From Acidobacteriota bacterium (lineage in GTDB: Bacteria > Acidobacteriota > Vicinamibacteria > Vicinamibacterales > UBA2999): a DNA stretch of 34,554 nucleotides. Both the position numbers and the translations under genes were made by a program. The notes under the pieces are model-generated. The model saw nothing but the letters and a program-made list of their open reading frames with translations. It searched no databases and was not told the DNA's origin. This document shows, piece by piece, positions 24,715 through 32,185 of this stretch (its first letter is position 1; the number at the start of each line of letters is the position of its first letter). The stretch lies in contig JACPTI010000028.1 of NCBI GenBank assembly GCA_016192845.1, positions 1 through 34,554 on the forward strand, given 5' to 3'.

Positions 24715-25685
24715 ATCGCGCCCTCCGGGAACACGCCGCCATCGGCGCCGTTGCGCCCAGGGCGCCGCTGGGCGTCGGCGGCCGCGACCGGGCCAGCTTC
24801 CTGCACGGCCTGTTGACCAACGACGTGCAGGCGCTCACGGCGGGCCGCGGCTGCTACGCCGCCTGGCTCACGCCGCAGGGGCGGATGATAACGGACCTGC
24901 ACGTGTTCGAGGACGGCGAGATGATCCTGCTCGACGTGCCGGCCCAGCTCGCCGCCGCCACGATGCAGCGGCTCGACCAGTTTCTGTTCAGCGAAGACGT
25001 GCAGGTGACCGACCTCTCGGCCACGCTGGCGCCGGTCTGGATCCACGGTCCGGCGGCAGCCGCAACGGTCGAGCGCGTGTTGCGGGGTGCGGCGGGGCTT
25101 GCTTCGTGGCCCGCGTATCAGCACGCCCCGATGCACCTTGACGAGACCGCCGCGACCGTGGCGCGCGTCGATCAGCTCGGCGTCCCCGGTTTCTGCATCT
25201 ACGTCGAATCGGCGCGCGCCGGCGATCTTCACGGCGCCCTCGAGGCGGCCGGCGCCGTGGCCGCCGATCCCGCGGCAGTCGAGGCTGCACGCGTCGAAGC
25301 CGGCTACCCGGTGTTCGGAGTCGACATGACGGACGACACGATTCCGCTCGAGGCGGGAATCGAGGACCGCGCCATCTCGTTCACGAAGGGGTGCTACGTG
25401 GGGCAGGAGGTGATCATCCGCGTCCTGCACCGCGGCCACGGCCGCGTCGCGCGGAAGCTCGTCGGCCTGCGTATCGGTGATGGCGACACGCCGTCGCGCG
25501 GCTCGAAAATCCTTGCCGCCGGCCGCGAGGTCGGCGCCGTGACGAGCGCCGCGCACTCGCCGCGGCTCGGCTCGATCGCGATGGGCTACGTGCACCGCGA
25601 TTTCACCGAGCCCGGAACGCACGTGGAGATCGAAGGCCCTGCAGGTCGAATCGCGGCAGCGGTCAGCCGATTCCCGTTGGCGTAG
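24702..25685 (+). CDS. ygfZ: YgfZ/GcvT-like folate-binding protein
   Basis: 327 residues from a TTG at 24702. The family acts with tetrahydrofolate in iron-sulfur cluster assembly or repair. The N-terminal GRDRASFLHGLLTNDVQAL and the signature KGCYVGQEV (about residue 229) with its conserved cysteine are clear. The upstream part of the open frame is made of family A repeats read antisense to the hydrolase and is not part of the protein. Confidence 0.92.
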   Translation: MIESYRALREHAAIGAVAPRAPLGVGGRDRASFLHGLLTNDVQALTAGRGCYAAWLTPQGRMITDLHVFEDGEMILLDVPAQLAAATMQRLDQFLFSEDVQVTDLSATLAPVWIHGPAAAATVERVLRGAAGLASWPAYQHAPMHLDETAATVARVDQLGVPGFCIYVESARAGDLHGALEAAGAVAADPAAVEAARVEAGYPVFGVDMTDDTIPLEAGIEDRAISFTKGCYVGQEVIIRVLHRGHGRVARKLVGLRIGDGDTPSRGSKILAAGREVGAVTSAAHSPRLGSIAMGYVHRDFTEPGTHVEIEGPAGRIAAAVSRFPLA

Positions 25686-25702
25686 CGCCTCTTCCGGTCC
25701 GC

Positions 25703-26083
25703 CTACCCGGATTGCACCAGACGGTCGATGAGCTCCTTGTCGGCCGGCGGAAACCCGAGCGTCGGCAGTTCCGCGCGCGGGACCCAGCGCATCTCCTGCC
25801 CGAGCAGCGGGCGCGGATGGCCGATCAGCCGGCAGCGATAGAAATAGAGTTCCACGGTGACGTCCGGATACGCGTGGGTGGTCTCGTACACCAGCTCCCC
25901 GACGTCGGCATCGACTCCGAGCTCCTCGCGCAGCTCGCGCCTGAGCGCCGCGCTGTGGCTCTCCTCGGGGTCGATCTTCCCGCCCGGAAACTCCCACATG
26001 CCGGCCAGATGCACGCCCGGCTGCCGGCGCGTCACGAGAATGTGGTGGTCCTCCTCGATGACGGCAGCGACGACGACAGTCAC
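25703..26083 (-). CDS. NUDIX hydrolase (MutT-like)
   Basis: 126 residues from a GTG at 26083. The Nudix box GGKIDPEESHSAALRRELREELGV is complete (G-x5-E-x7-REUxEExGU), preceded by GMWEFP as in MutT-type 8-oxo-dGTP diphosphatases. It likely clears oxidised nucleotides, in keeping with mutY 240 bases upstream on the same strand. Its start overlaps the stop of the receiver remnant in GTGA. Confidence 0.92.
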   Translation of the reverse strand: MTVVVAAVIEEDHHILVTRRQPGVHLAGMWEFPGGKIDPEESHSAALRRELREELGVDADVGELVYETTHAYPDVTVELYFYRCRLIGHPRPLLGQEMRWVPRAELPTLGFPPADKELIDRLVQSG

Positions 26084-26271
26084 ACGGTGTCGGCGCGAGC
26101 TTCGAGTACCGCCCGGACGCGCTCGGCGAGCTGGGCGAGCGTGAACGGTTTCTGCAGCAGCGGCGCTCCACGGAGGAACCGGCCGTGGACCGCGAGCGTC
26201 TCGTTCGCATAGCCGGAAATGTACAGCACGCGCATGGCGGGATTATCGTGCAGAAGCCGCGCGGCGCACAC
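26080..26271 (-). pseudogene. C-terminal remnant of a response-regulator receiver domain
   Basis: 63 residues from a GTG, matching the last third of a receiver domain as found at the end of hybrid sensor kinases: NPAMRVLYISGYANE (Ser position) and LLQKPFTLAQLAERVRAVL (conserved Lys). The phospho-acceptor Asp and the acidic pair are missing, and an in-frame TGA lies just upstream of the start. The stop is coupled to the NUDIX start, so the piece may still be translated. Confidence 0.8.
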
Positions 26272-26319
26272 GGCGGGGCGGTACGAAGCTCAGCTGCAGC
26301 CCAACATTGCATGCAGCGT

Positions 26320-26997
26320 TCATTCACCCCGTCGCGGGTCGTACGTGCGGCACAGATTCTTCATCGGGCACACGAGGCACCTCGGTTTGCGGGCGACGCA
26401 TACCATCGCGCCGAGGTCCATCAGCGCCTGATTGAAATCGAAGACGCGCTTGCGCGGCACCAGGGCCTCGGAGACGGCCCAGAGGTGCCTGCGCGTCGCG
26501 TGCGCCTTGGCGTCGCCGCGGCCGACGAACACGCGGAAGAGCACCCGGGCGACGTTGGTGTCGAGAATAGCCGCGCGCTGGCCGAACGCAAAGCTCCGGA
26601 TGGCGCCTGCCGTGTACGCGCCGATGCCCTTGAACGAGAGCAGCGTCTCCGGGTCGGACGGCAGGCGGCCGCCGTAGCGCTCGACCGCCTCGCGCGCGAT
26701 CGTGTGCAGCCGGCGCGGCCTGATGTTGTACCCGAGCGGGCGCCACGTGCCGGCGACGTCGGATTCAGGCGCCGACGCCAGCGCGCCGAGCGACGGGTAT
26801 TTCTTCAGCCACTCGTGGTACTTGGGCAGCACGCGGTCGACCTGCGTCTGCTGCAGCATGACTTCGGAGACGAGAATGTGGTACGGGTCGGACGTCCGGC
26901 GCCACGGGAGATCGCGGCCGTGCGCGCGGTACCACGCGAGCAGCGCCCGACGGAAGCGCCGCCGGACGGCCGGGTCCGGCAGGGAATGAGCCGACAT
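26320..26997 (-). CDS. mutY: A/G-specific adenine glycosylase MutY (short form)
   Basis: 225 residues from the ATG at 26997 (a GTG at 27003 is possible). It removes adenine mispaired with 8-oxoguanine. LPWRRTSDPYHILVSEVMLQQTQV holds the catalytic Glu, FKGIGAYTAGAI is the helix-hairpin-helix, LDTNVARVLFR has the catalytic Asp, and C-x6-C-x2-C-x5-C (CVARKPRCLVCPMKNLC) binds the 4Fe-4S cluster. The protein ends right after the cluster and lacks the MutT-like C-terminal domain of typical MutY. Confidence 0.93.
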   Translation of the reverse strand: MSAHSLPDPAVRRRFRRALLAWYRAHGRDLPWRRTSDPYHILVSEVMLQQTQVDRVLPKYHEWLKKYPSLGALASAPESDVAGTWRPLGYNIRPRRLHTIAREAVERYGGRLPSDPETLLSFKGIGAYTAGAIRSFAFGQRAAILDTNVARVLFRVFVGRGDAKAHATRRHLWAVSEALVPRKRVFDFNQALMDLGAMVCVARKPRCLVCPMKNLCRTYDPRRGE

Positions 26998-27004
26998 CCG
27001 CACC

Positions 27005-27010
27005 TATAAT
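27005..27010 (+). promoter_or_regulatory. -10 box (TATAAT) upstream of the PduO-ThiI gene
   Basis: A perfect TATAAT on the plus strand. A transcript from here would have a leader of about 85 bases containing the family C hairpin before the GTG start at 27105. The same CCTATAATT context occurs before def at 30391. Confidence 0.4.
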
Positions 27011-27015
27011 TTCAC

Positions 27016-27089
27016 GGGTGCCCCTCGAGGCACCCCAACGCGCAAAAACCGCGCGTTGGGGGCCCCGCTCGATTCCACTCGGGGCACCC
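27016..27089. repeat. Family C nested palindrome
   Basis: Outer arms GGGTGCCCC (27016-27024) and GGGGCACCC (27081-27089) enclose an inner pair CCCCAACGCGC / GCGCGTTGGGG. Related copies lie at 33205-33243 and 33811-33886. Located between mutY and the PduO-ThiI gene. Confidence 0.88.
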
Positions 27090-27104
27090 TGAGATGCTCG
27101 AAGG

Positions 27105-28766
27105 GTGAAGATCTACACGAAGACCGGCGACCGCGGTGAAACGTCGCTCTTCGACAACACGCGCGTGTCGAAGGCCGATCCGCGCGTCGAGGCGTACGGC
27201 GAGGTGGACGAGCTGAACGCCTGCCTCGGCGCTGTCCGAGCGGCCGGGGTCGGCCCCGACGTCAACGCGGCGCTCGAAGGGATTCAGAAGGAGCTGTTCG
27301 CGCTCGGCGCGCGACTGGCGGATCCCTCGTCGCGGATCGCCGGCCGCGTGACGAAGGCCGCGGTGACGGAGGCCGACGTCGAATGGCTGGAGCAGGTCAT
27401 CGACGACTTCGAGGGCGAGCTGCCGCCGCTGCGGCGGTTCATTCTGCCGGGCGGCTGTCCGGCGGGCGCCCTGCTGCACCTGGCGCGCACCGTCTGCCGC
27501 CGGGCCGAGCGGCGCGTCGTCGGTCTCGGCGCCGACGCGGTGGAGCCGATCCTGATCGTCTACCTGAACCGTCTGTCCGATCTCCTCTTCGTGATGGCGC
27601 GCGTCGTGAACCGCCGCGCCGGCGCGCCGCCCTGGTTCCTCGGACGGCTCGTCCGCAACCTGCGCCACGCGCTCGCGGACCTCGACGTCCGGGCGGTGCG
27701 GCCCCTCATGGGGCGGATCGAGGTCGTGCTGGGGCCGAACGCCACGCGCGAAGCGGTGGGCGAGCGTATCCGGCGGACGTTCGGCGTCGCCAATTTCTCG
27801 TACGCGGCGCGCACGGCGCTCGACCTCGACGCGCTCACCGCCGCCATCCTCCGCGACCTCGAGGGGCGCACCTGCGGCAGCTTTCGCGTGTCGGTCCGCC
27901 GGGCGGACAAGCGGTTTCCCATGACCTCGCCGCAGATCGAGCGCGAGGTGGGCGGCCGCATCAAGTCGGCGCGCGGCTGGAAGGTGGATCTCGAGCATGC
28001 CGAGCTCGCGATCCACATTGAGCTGCTCTCGGACGAAGCGTTCTACTCCTTCGGCAAGGAGCGAGGGCCCGGCGGGCTGCCGACCGGCACGGCAGGCAAG
28101 GTGGTCTGCCTGCTCTCGGGCGGCATCGATTCACCGGTCGCGGCGCACCGGATGATGAAGCGCGGCTGCGTGGTGACGTTCGTGCATTTCCACAGCTACC
28201 CCATCCTGTCGCGCGCCTCGCAGGAGAAAGCGCGCGAGCTGGTAGCGCTGCTGACGACCTGGCAGCGGCGGTCGCGCCTGTATGTGGTCGCCTTCGGCGA
28301 GATCCAGCAGCAGGTGGTGCTCGCCGTCCCCGGGCCGATGCGCGTCGTCGTCTACCGGCGGCTGATGCTGCGGATTGCGGAGCGGATCGCCCGGGCCGCC
28401 GGCGCGCAGGCGCTGGTGACCGGCGAGGTGGTCGGCCAGGTGGCGTCGCAGACGCTGGAAAACCTCGCGGTGATCGGCCGCGTGGCGTCGCTGCCGGTGT
28501 TCAGGCCGCTCATCGGCATGGACAAGGACGAGATCACGGCTGAGGCGGCCCGCATCGGCACGTACCCGATTTCCATCATTCCGGATCAGGACTGCTGCAC
28601 GCTGTTCACGCCGCGCCACCCCCAGACGCGCGCGCGGCTGCCGCAGATCGAGGCCGCCGAGACCGCACTGCCGATCGAGGATCTCGTCGAGGGCGCCGTT
28701 CGCGACGCGGTCGTGGAAGATTTCGAATTCCCGGTGGTAGGATCTGGGATTGTACGACGTACGTAG
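27105..28766 (+). CDS. Fusion of PduO-type cobalamin adenosyltransferase and ThiI-type tRNA sulfurtransferase
   Basis: 553 residues in one uninterrupted frame from a GTG. Residues 1 to about 170 are a PduO-type ATP:cob(I)alamin adenosyltransferase: YTKTGDRGETSLF, AYGEVDELNACLG, FILPGGCPAGALLHLARTVCRRAER, LNRLSDLLFVMAR. From about residue 172 the sequence is ThiI, which makes 4-thiouridine in tRNA and can feed thiamine synthesis: LVRNLRHALADL, a THUMP domain, the PP-loop SGGIDSPVAA and the active Cys in DCCTLFTPRHPQT. There is no rhodanese domain. The first 20 or so residues of ThiI (the EIxLKGxNR part) are missing at the junction. The stop codon comes from a family A repeat. It could be a true bifunctional protein, a recent deletion or an assembly error. 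Confidence 0.85.
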   Translation: MKIYTKTGDRGETSLFDNTRVSKADPRVEAYGEVDELNACLGAVRAAGVGPDVNAALEGIQKELFALGARLADPSSRIAGRVTKAAVTEADVEWLEQVIDDFEGELPPLRRFILPGGCPAGALLHLARTVCRRAERRVVGLGADAVEPILIVYLNRLSDLLFVMARVVNRRAGAPPWFLGRLVRNLRHALADLDVRAVRPLMGRIEVVLGPNATREAVGERIRRTFGVANFSYAARTALDLDALTAAILRDLEGRTCGSFRVSVRRADKRFPMTSPQIEREVGGRIKSARGWKVDLEHAELAIHIELLSDEAFYSFGKERGPGGLPTGTAGKVVCLLSGGIDSPVAAHRMMKRGCVVTFVHFHSYPILSRASQEKARELVALLTTWQRRSRLYVVAFGEIQQQVVLAVPGPMRVVVYRRLMLRIAERIARAAGAQALVTGEVVGQVASQTLENLAVIGRVASLPVFRPLIGMDKDEITAEAARIGTYPISIIPDQDCCTLFTPRHPQTRARLPQIEAAETALPIEDLVEGAVRDAVVEDFEFPVVGSGIVRRT

Positions 28767-28786
28767 TGTCCGGCTTCAGCCGGACC
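28755..28786. repeat. Family A palindromic repeat ending the ThiI frame
   Basis: CGACGTACGTAGTGTCCGG continuing to CTTCAGCCGGACC. The TAG inside ACGTACGTAG is the stop codon of the PduO-ThiI gene. The next gene's GGAGG follows immediately. Confidence 0.92.
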
Positions 28787-28796
28787 GGAGGCGAAC

Positions 28797-29888
28797 ATGG
28801 CCACAGTAACCGAGATCGATCGCAGCGCGTCCGCGCTCGCCCGGATCGAAGCCATCCTTGCCGAAGATGCCGGTCTCCTCCGGCACGAGTGCAAGACGAT
28901 CTCCAAAGACAGCCTCCACCTGCCCGGCCCCGATTTCGTGGACCGCGTGTTGGCGCTGTCGGACCGGCCGCCGCGCGTGCTGACCAGCCTGCAGCGGCTC
29001 TTCAGCAGCGGCCGGCTCGCCGGCACCGGGTATGTGTCGATTCTGCCCGTCGATCAGGGGATCGAGCATTCCGCCGGCGCCTCCTTCGCGCCGAACCCGG
29101 CGTATTTCGACCCGGAGAACATCGTCAAGCTGGCGATCGAGGGCGGGTGCAACGCCGTCGCCTCGACGCTCGGCGTGCTCGGCGCGAGCGCGCGGCGCTA
29201 CGCGCACAAGATTCCGTTCATCCTGAAGTTCAATCACAACGAGTTCATCTCGTATCCGAACTCGTACGACCAGATCCGGTTCGCGAGCGTCAGGCAGGCG
29301 TTCGACATGGGCGCGGCGGGCGTCGGCGCGACGATTTATTTCGGCTCGGCCGAATCGAAGCGCCAGCTCCAGGAAATCACGGAGATGTTCCAGCAGGCGC
29401 ACGAGCTCGGAATGTTCACGGTGCTCTGGTGCTACCTGCGGAACCCGGCGTTCAAGACGAAGGAAGCGGATTATCACCTGGCGGCCGACCTCACGGGCCA
29501 GGCGAACCACCTCGGCGTCACCATCGAAGCGGACATCATCAAGCAGAAGCTGCCCGAGACCAGTCGCAGCGGGTTCGACGCGCTCAATTTCGGCAAGACG
29601 CACAAGAAGGTGTATTCCGAGCTCACCTCCGACAACCCGATCGACATGACGCGCTACCAGGTGGCCAACTGCTACATGGGTCGCGCCGGCCTGATCAACT
29701 CGGGCGGCGCGTCGGCCGGGGAGAGCGACATGAAGGAGGCGGTGAAGACCGCCGTCATCAACAAGCGGGCGGGCGGCATGGGCCTCATCTCCGGCCGCAA
29801 GGCGTTCCAGCGGCCGCTCAAGGAGGGGGTCGCGCTCCTGAACGCGATCCAGAACGTCTACCTGACGAAGGAGATTACGGTGGCGTAG
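28797..29888 (+). CDS. fbaB: Class I fructose-bisphosphate aldolase (archaeal/FbaB type)
   Basis: 363 residues with GGAGG before the ATG. It interconverts fructose 1,6-bisphosphate with the two triose phosphates through a Schiff-base lysine. [18 protein letters not shown] is diagnostic of the FbaB/DhnA group; [20 protein letters not shown] and EADIIKQK (with a lysine at the Schiff-base position) follow. The 3' end overlaps the convergent NUDIX gene by 14 bases. Confidence 0.95.
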   Translation: MATVTEIDRSASALARIEAILAEDAGLLRHECKTISKDSLHLPGPDFVDRVLALSDRPPRVLTSLQRLFSSGRLAGTGYVSILPVDQGIEHSAGASFAPNPAYFDPENIVKLAIEGGCNAVASTLGVLGASARRYAHKIPFILKFNHNEFISYPNSYDQIRFASVRQAFDMGAAGVGATIYFGSAESKRQLQEITEMFQQAHELGMFTVLWCYLRNPAFKTKEADYHLAADLTGQANHLGVTIEADIIKQKLPETSRSGFDALNFGKTHKKVYSELTSDNPIDMTRYQVANCYMGRAGLINSGGASAGESDMKEAVKTAVINKRAGGMGLISGRKAFQRPLKEGVALLNAIQNVYLTKEITVA

Positions 29889-30381
29889 GTCCGCCGAGAA
29901 ATTCCCGCAGCGCCTCCTGCGTGCTGCGGAACGCCAGCTCGTCCCACGGAATCGCCTGGGGCTCGAAAAGGCGCACTTCGAGGACTTCGTCGTCGCACCC
30001 CAGACAGCCGCCGATTGCCGTCGCCGCATAGACGACGATGACCGGTACGCGTCCGGGGTACGAGTAGATATTCACGAGGCGGTCGATGCGGACGTCAAGG
30101 CCGGTTTCCTCGCGCGCCTCGCGCACCGCCGCCGCGCGAATCTCCTCGCCGCGATCGACGTACCCGCCCGGGAACACCCACTTGCCGTAGCCCGGATCGA
30201 TCGCGCGCTTCACCAGCACGACCTGGTTGCGCTCCGTGGTGATGATGGTGCCGACCGCAAGCTTCGGGTCGAGGTAGAACACGAAGCCGCAGGCGGCGCA
30301 GACGAGCCGGGGCGGATCGCCGTTCTTCAGCAGACGCGACTCGAGCGTGCCGCCGCACACGGGACAGAACCGGAACTGCAT
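29875..30381 (-). CDS. NUDIX hydrolase with N-terminal zinc ribbon
   Basis: 168 residues from the ATG at 30381. A zinc ribbon (CPVCGG ... CAACG) precedes the Nudix box [24 protein letters not shown]. The ribbon resembles that of NADH pyrophosphatase (NudC), but the NudC-specific SQPWPFPxS stretch is absent, so the substrate is open. An upstream in-frame extension would overlap def and is rejected. Confidence 0.9.
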   Translation of the reverse strand: MQFRFCPVCGGTLESRLLKNGDPPRLVCAACGFVFYLDPKLAVGTIITTERNQVVLVKRAIDPGYGKWVFPGGYVDRGEEIRAAAVREAREETGLDVRIDRLVNIYSYPGRVPVIVVYAATAIGGCLGCDDEVLEVRLFEPQAIPWDELAFRSTQEALREFLGGPTPP

Positions 30382-30392
30382 ATCCGCAGGCC

Positions 30393-30398
30393 TATAAT
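30393..30398 (+). promoter_or_regulatory. -10 box (TATAAT) for def
   Basis: A perfect TATAAT ends eight bases before the def ATG, so the transcript should be leaderless or have a leader of one or two bases. The divergent NUDIX start is 25 bases away. Confidence 0.55.
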
Positions 30399-30406
30399 TC
30401 TCGATC

Positions 30407-30934
30407 ATGTCGATACTGAAAGTCGCGCGCATGGGGCATCCGGTGCTCCGGCAGCGCGGCCGCCCTCTCGAGAAGTCCGAGCTGCTGTCGCCCGCCGTTC
30501 AAAAGCTCATCGACGACTTGATCGACACGATGCACGAGTACAGCGGCGTGGGGCTGGCGGCGCCGCAGGTGCACGAGAGCATCCGGCTTTTCGTCGCACT
30601 GCTGGAGGAAGAGCCCGACGCCTCGACGCGCGCCATCGTCGTCATCAATCCCGAGATCGTGCCGAACACCACCACGAAGGGAGAAGGGTGGGAGGGATGC
30701 CTCAGCATTCCCAACATCCGCGGGCTGGTCCCGCGCTTCACCGACATCACGCTGAAGGCGCTCGATCGGGACGGACGCGCGGTGCAGCTGCGGCTCAGGG
30801 ATTTTCCCGCCCGCGTGGCGCAGCATGAAACCGATCATCTCGACGGCGTGCTCTTCTTCGATCGCATGACCTCCACGCAGTCGCTCACGTACCTCGAAGA
30901 ATACTCGCGCTTTCACGCCAAAGACCGCGACTGA
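30407..30934 (+). CDS. def: Peptide deformylase
   Basis: 175 residues. It removes the formyl group from new protein N-termini. All three family motifs are present: GVGLAAPQ, EGCLSIP with the metal Cys, and QHETDHLDG with the two metal His and catalytic Glu. fmt is not in the window. Confidence 0.97.
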   Translation: MSILKVARMGHPVLRQRGRPLEKSELLSPAVQKLIDDLIDTMHEYSGVGLAAPQVHESIRLFVALLEEEPDASTRAIVVINPEIVPNTTTKGEGWEGCLSIPNIRGLVPRFTDITLKALDRDGRAVQLRLRDFPARVAQHETDHLDGVLFFDRMTSTQSLTYLEEYSRFHAKDRD

Positions 30935-30952
30935 TGCGCGTCTCGTTCGTCA

Positions 30953-31564
30953 TCATGAATTCTGAGCACCGCCGCGGCGCCACGCCAGGTGCAGGCCCTT
31001 GCCCACGGCAATTGTGGCGCTGACGAACGCCGGTTCACGAGATACCAGCCCCAGGAATGGCGCGACCTCGTCTGCGTGCGACAGCACATTGTCGATCGCC
31101 AGTATGCCGCCCGGACGCAGTACACGGGCGGGATGCGGCCACCACCTCGGATACTCGACCCGCTCCGCGTCGAGGAAGAGGAGGTCGATGCTGCCGCCGG
31201 CAAGGCGCGCGAGATAGCTGCCGCCGTCTTCCTGCCGGAACTCGACGCGCGCGGCCAGTCCCGGCTGTGCCGCGTCGGCGCGGGCCAGATTCGCACGCGC
31301 CTCTTTGTGCGGAGCGGTGTCGATGCTCACCACCTGCCCGTCCGTGTCGCCGACCGCGTCGGCGAGCCAGAGCGTGGAGAAGCCGTTGCCCGTACCGACC
31401 TCGACCACCTGGCGGGCGCCAGCGATCCGCACAATCAGGCTCAACAATTCGGCCGTGGCGGGCTCGAGATTGCGGCGCTTGAGAAGTCGGTCGGGCTGCG
31501 CCGCATCGTGAGCGACTCCGTCGGCGTACAACTCGTCGAGGAGTGCCGAGAGGCGTGGGTTCAT
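30953..31564 (-). CDS. SAM-dependent O-methyltransferase (family 3 type)
   Basis: 203 residues. The Rossmann methyltransferase core is clear: VVEVGTGNGFSTLWLADA (motif I), VVSIDTAPHKEARANL, DLLFLDAERVEYPRWW with the metal-binding Asp, and GGILAIDNVL. It resembles the catechol O-methyltransferase-like family. Substrate unknown. The start overlaps the stop of the truncated PQQ-propeller gene in ATGA. Confidence 0.92.
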   Translation of the reverse strand: MNPRLSALLDELYADGVAHDAAQPDRLLKRRNLEPATAELLSLIVRIAGARQVVEVGTGNGFSTLWLADAVGDTDGQVVSIDTAPHKEARANLARADAAQPGLAARVEFRQEDGGSYLARLAGGSIDLLFLDAERVEYPRWWPHPARVLRPGGILAIDNVLSHADEVAPFLGLVSREPAFVSATIAVGKGLHLAWRRGGAQNS

Positions 31565-32100
31565 GGCAGGGCGCGACGGCTCAGCGCGAGGTCAGACGGC
31601 CTCGGCCCTTTAGTGACTGGTGGCGCAGGTTTCTGCCACACGAGTGTTCCGCCGAGCGCCTCGAAGGACGAGATGGTCCCGCTGATCCCAAGTGTGTACA
31701 GCTTCCCGTGGTGGAATAGCGGTGTCGCCTTGGGACCCTCGCCGTGGTCTACAGCTCCCTCATACGGCTCGTATGAGACCGGATAATCTGTGCGCCAGAC
31801 CGTTTCGCCGGTTTCCGCGTCGAGTGCGGTGATCCCCTCTTTACCGTCGCGGCGGGTAAAGGCGTAGACGGTACTGCCTATCACAATAGGCGTCGCGTAA
31901 CCCTCTCCGACTTCGACCTTCCACCTGAGCCTCAGAGTGTCGGGCCATGAATCCGGTTTCGAGAACGCGCTGGCTGCGCCGTCCCGATCGTGGCCGCGCC
32001 ATTGCGGATAGTCCTGCGGAGACTCTTGGCCCATCATCGCAGCCGCAGGTCCGACCAGCACAGCGACGACGACACACGATGAAATGAGCGGCGGCCTCAC
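31561..32100 (-). CDS. Truncated exported PQQ-type beta-propeller protein
   Basis: 179 residues from a GTG at 32100 with CGGAG upstream, giving a signal peptide (LISSCVVVAVLVGPAAA). PQWRGHDRDG, then two propeller blades (TPIVIGSTVYAF ... ALDAETGETVWR and TPLFHHGKLYTLGISGTISSFEALGGTLVWQ) match outer-membrane-protein-assembly/PQQ-dehydrogenase-like repeats. Family members usually run to 400 residues or more; here the frame leaves the family after LVWQKPAP and stops. The 3' part has been lost, so a closed propeller cannot form. A TTG at 32130 is a possible longer start. Confidence 0.75.
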   Translation of the reverse strand: MRPPLISSCVVVAVLVGPAAAMMGQESPQDYPQWRGHDRDGAASAFSKPDSWPDTLRLRWKVEVGEGYATPIVIGSTVYAFTRRDGKEGITALDAETGETVWRTDYPVSYEPYEGAVDHGEGPKATPLFHHGKLYTLGISGTISSFEALGGTLVWQKPAPPVTKGPRPSDLALSRRALP

Positions 32101-32185
32101 TCGAACTCCGGTCGATTTCAAGTCAATCAAAATCGATTAAGAATGGCGAGCCGTAGTTGAGCGGTCCAACGTGAGTTCGTCCGCC

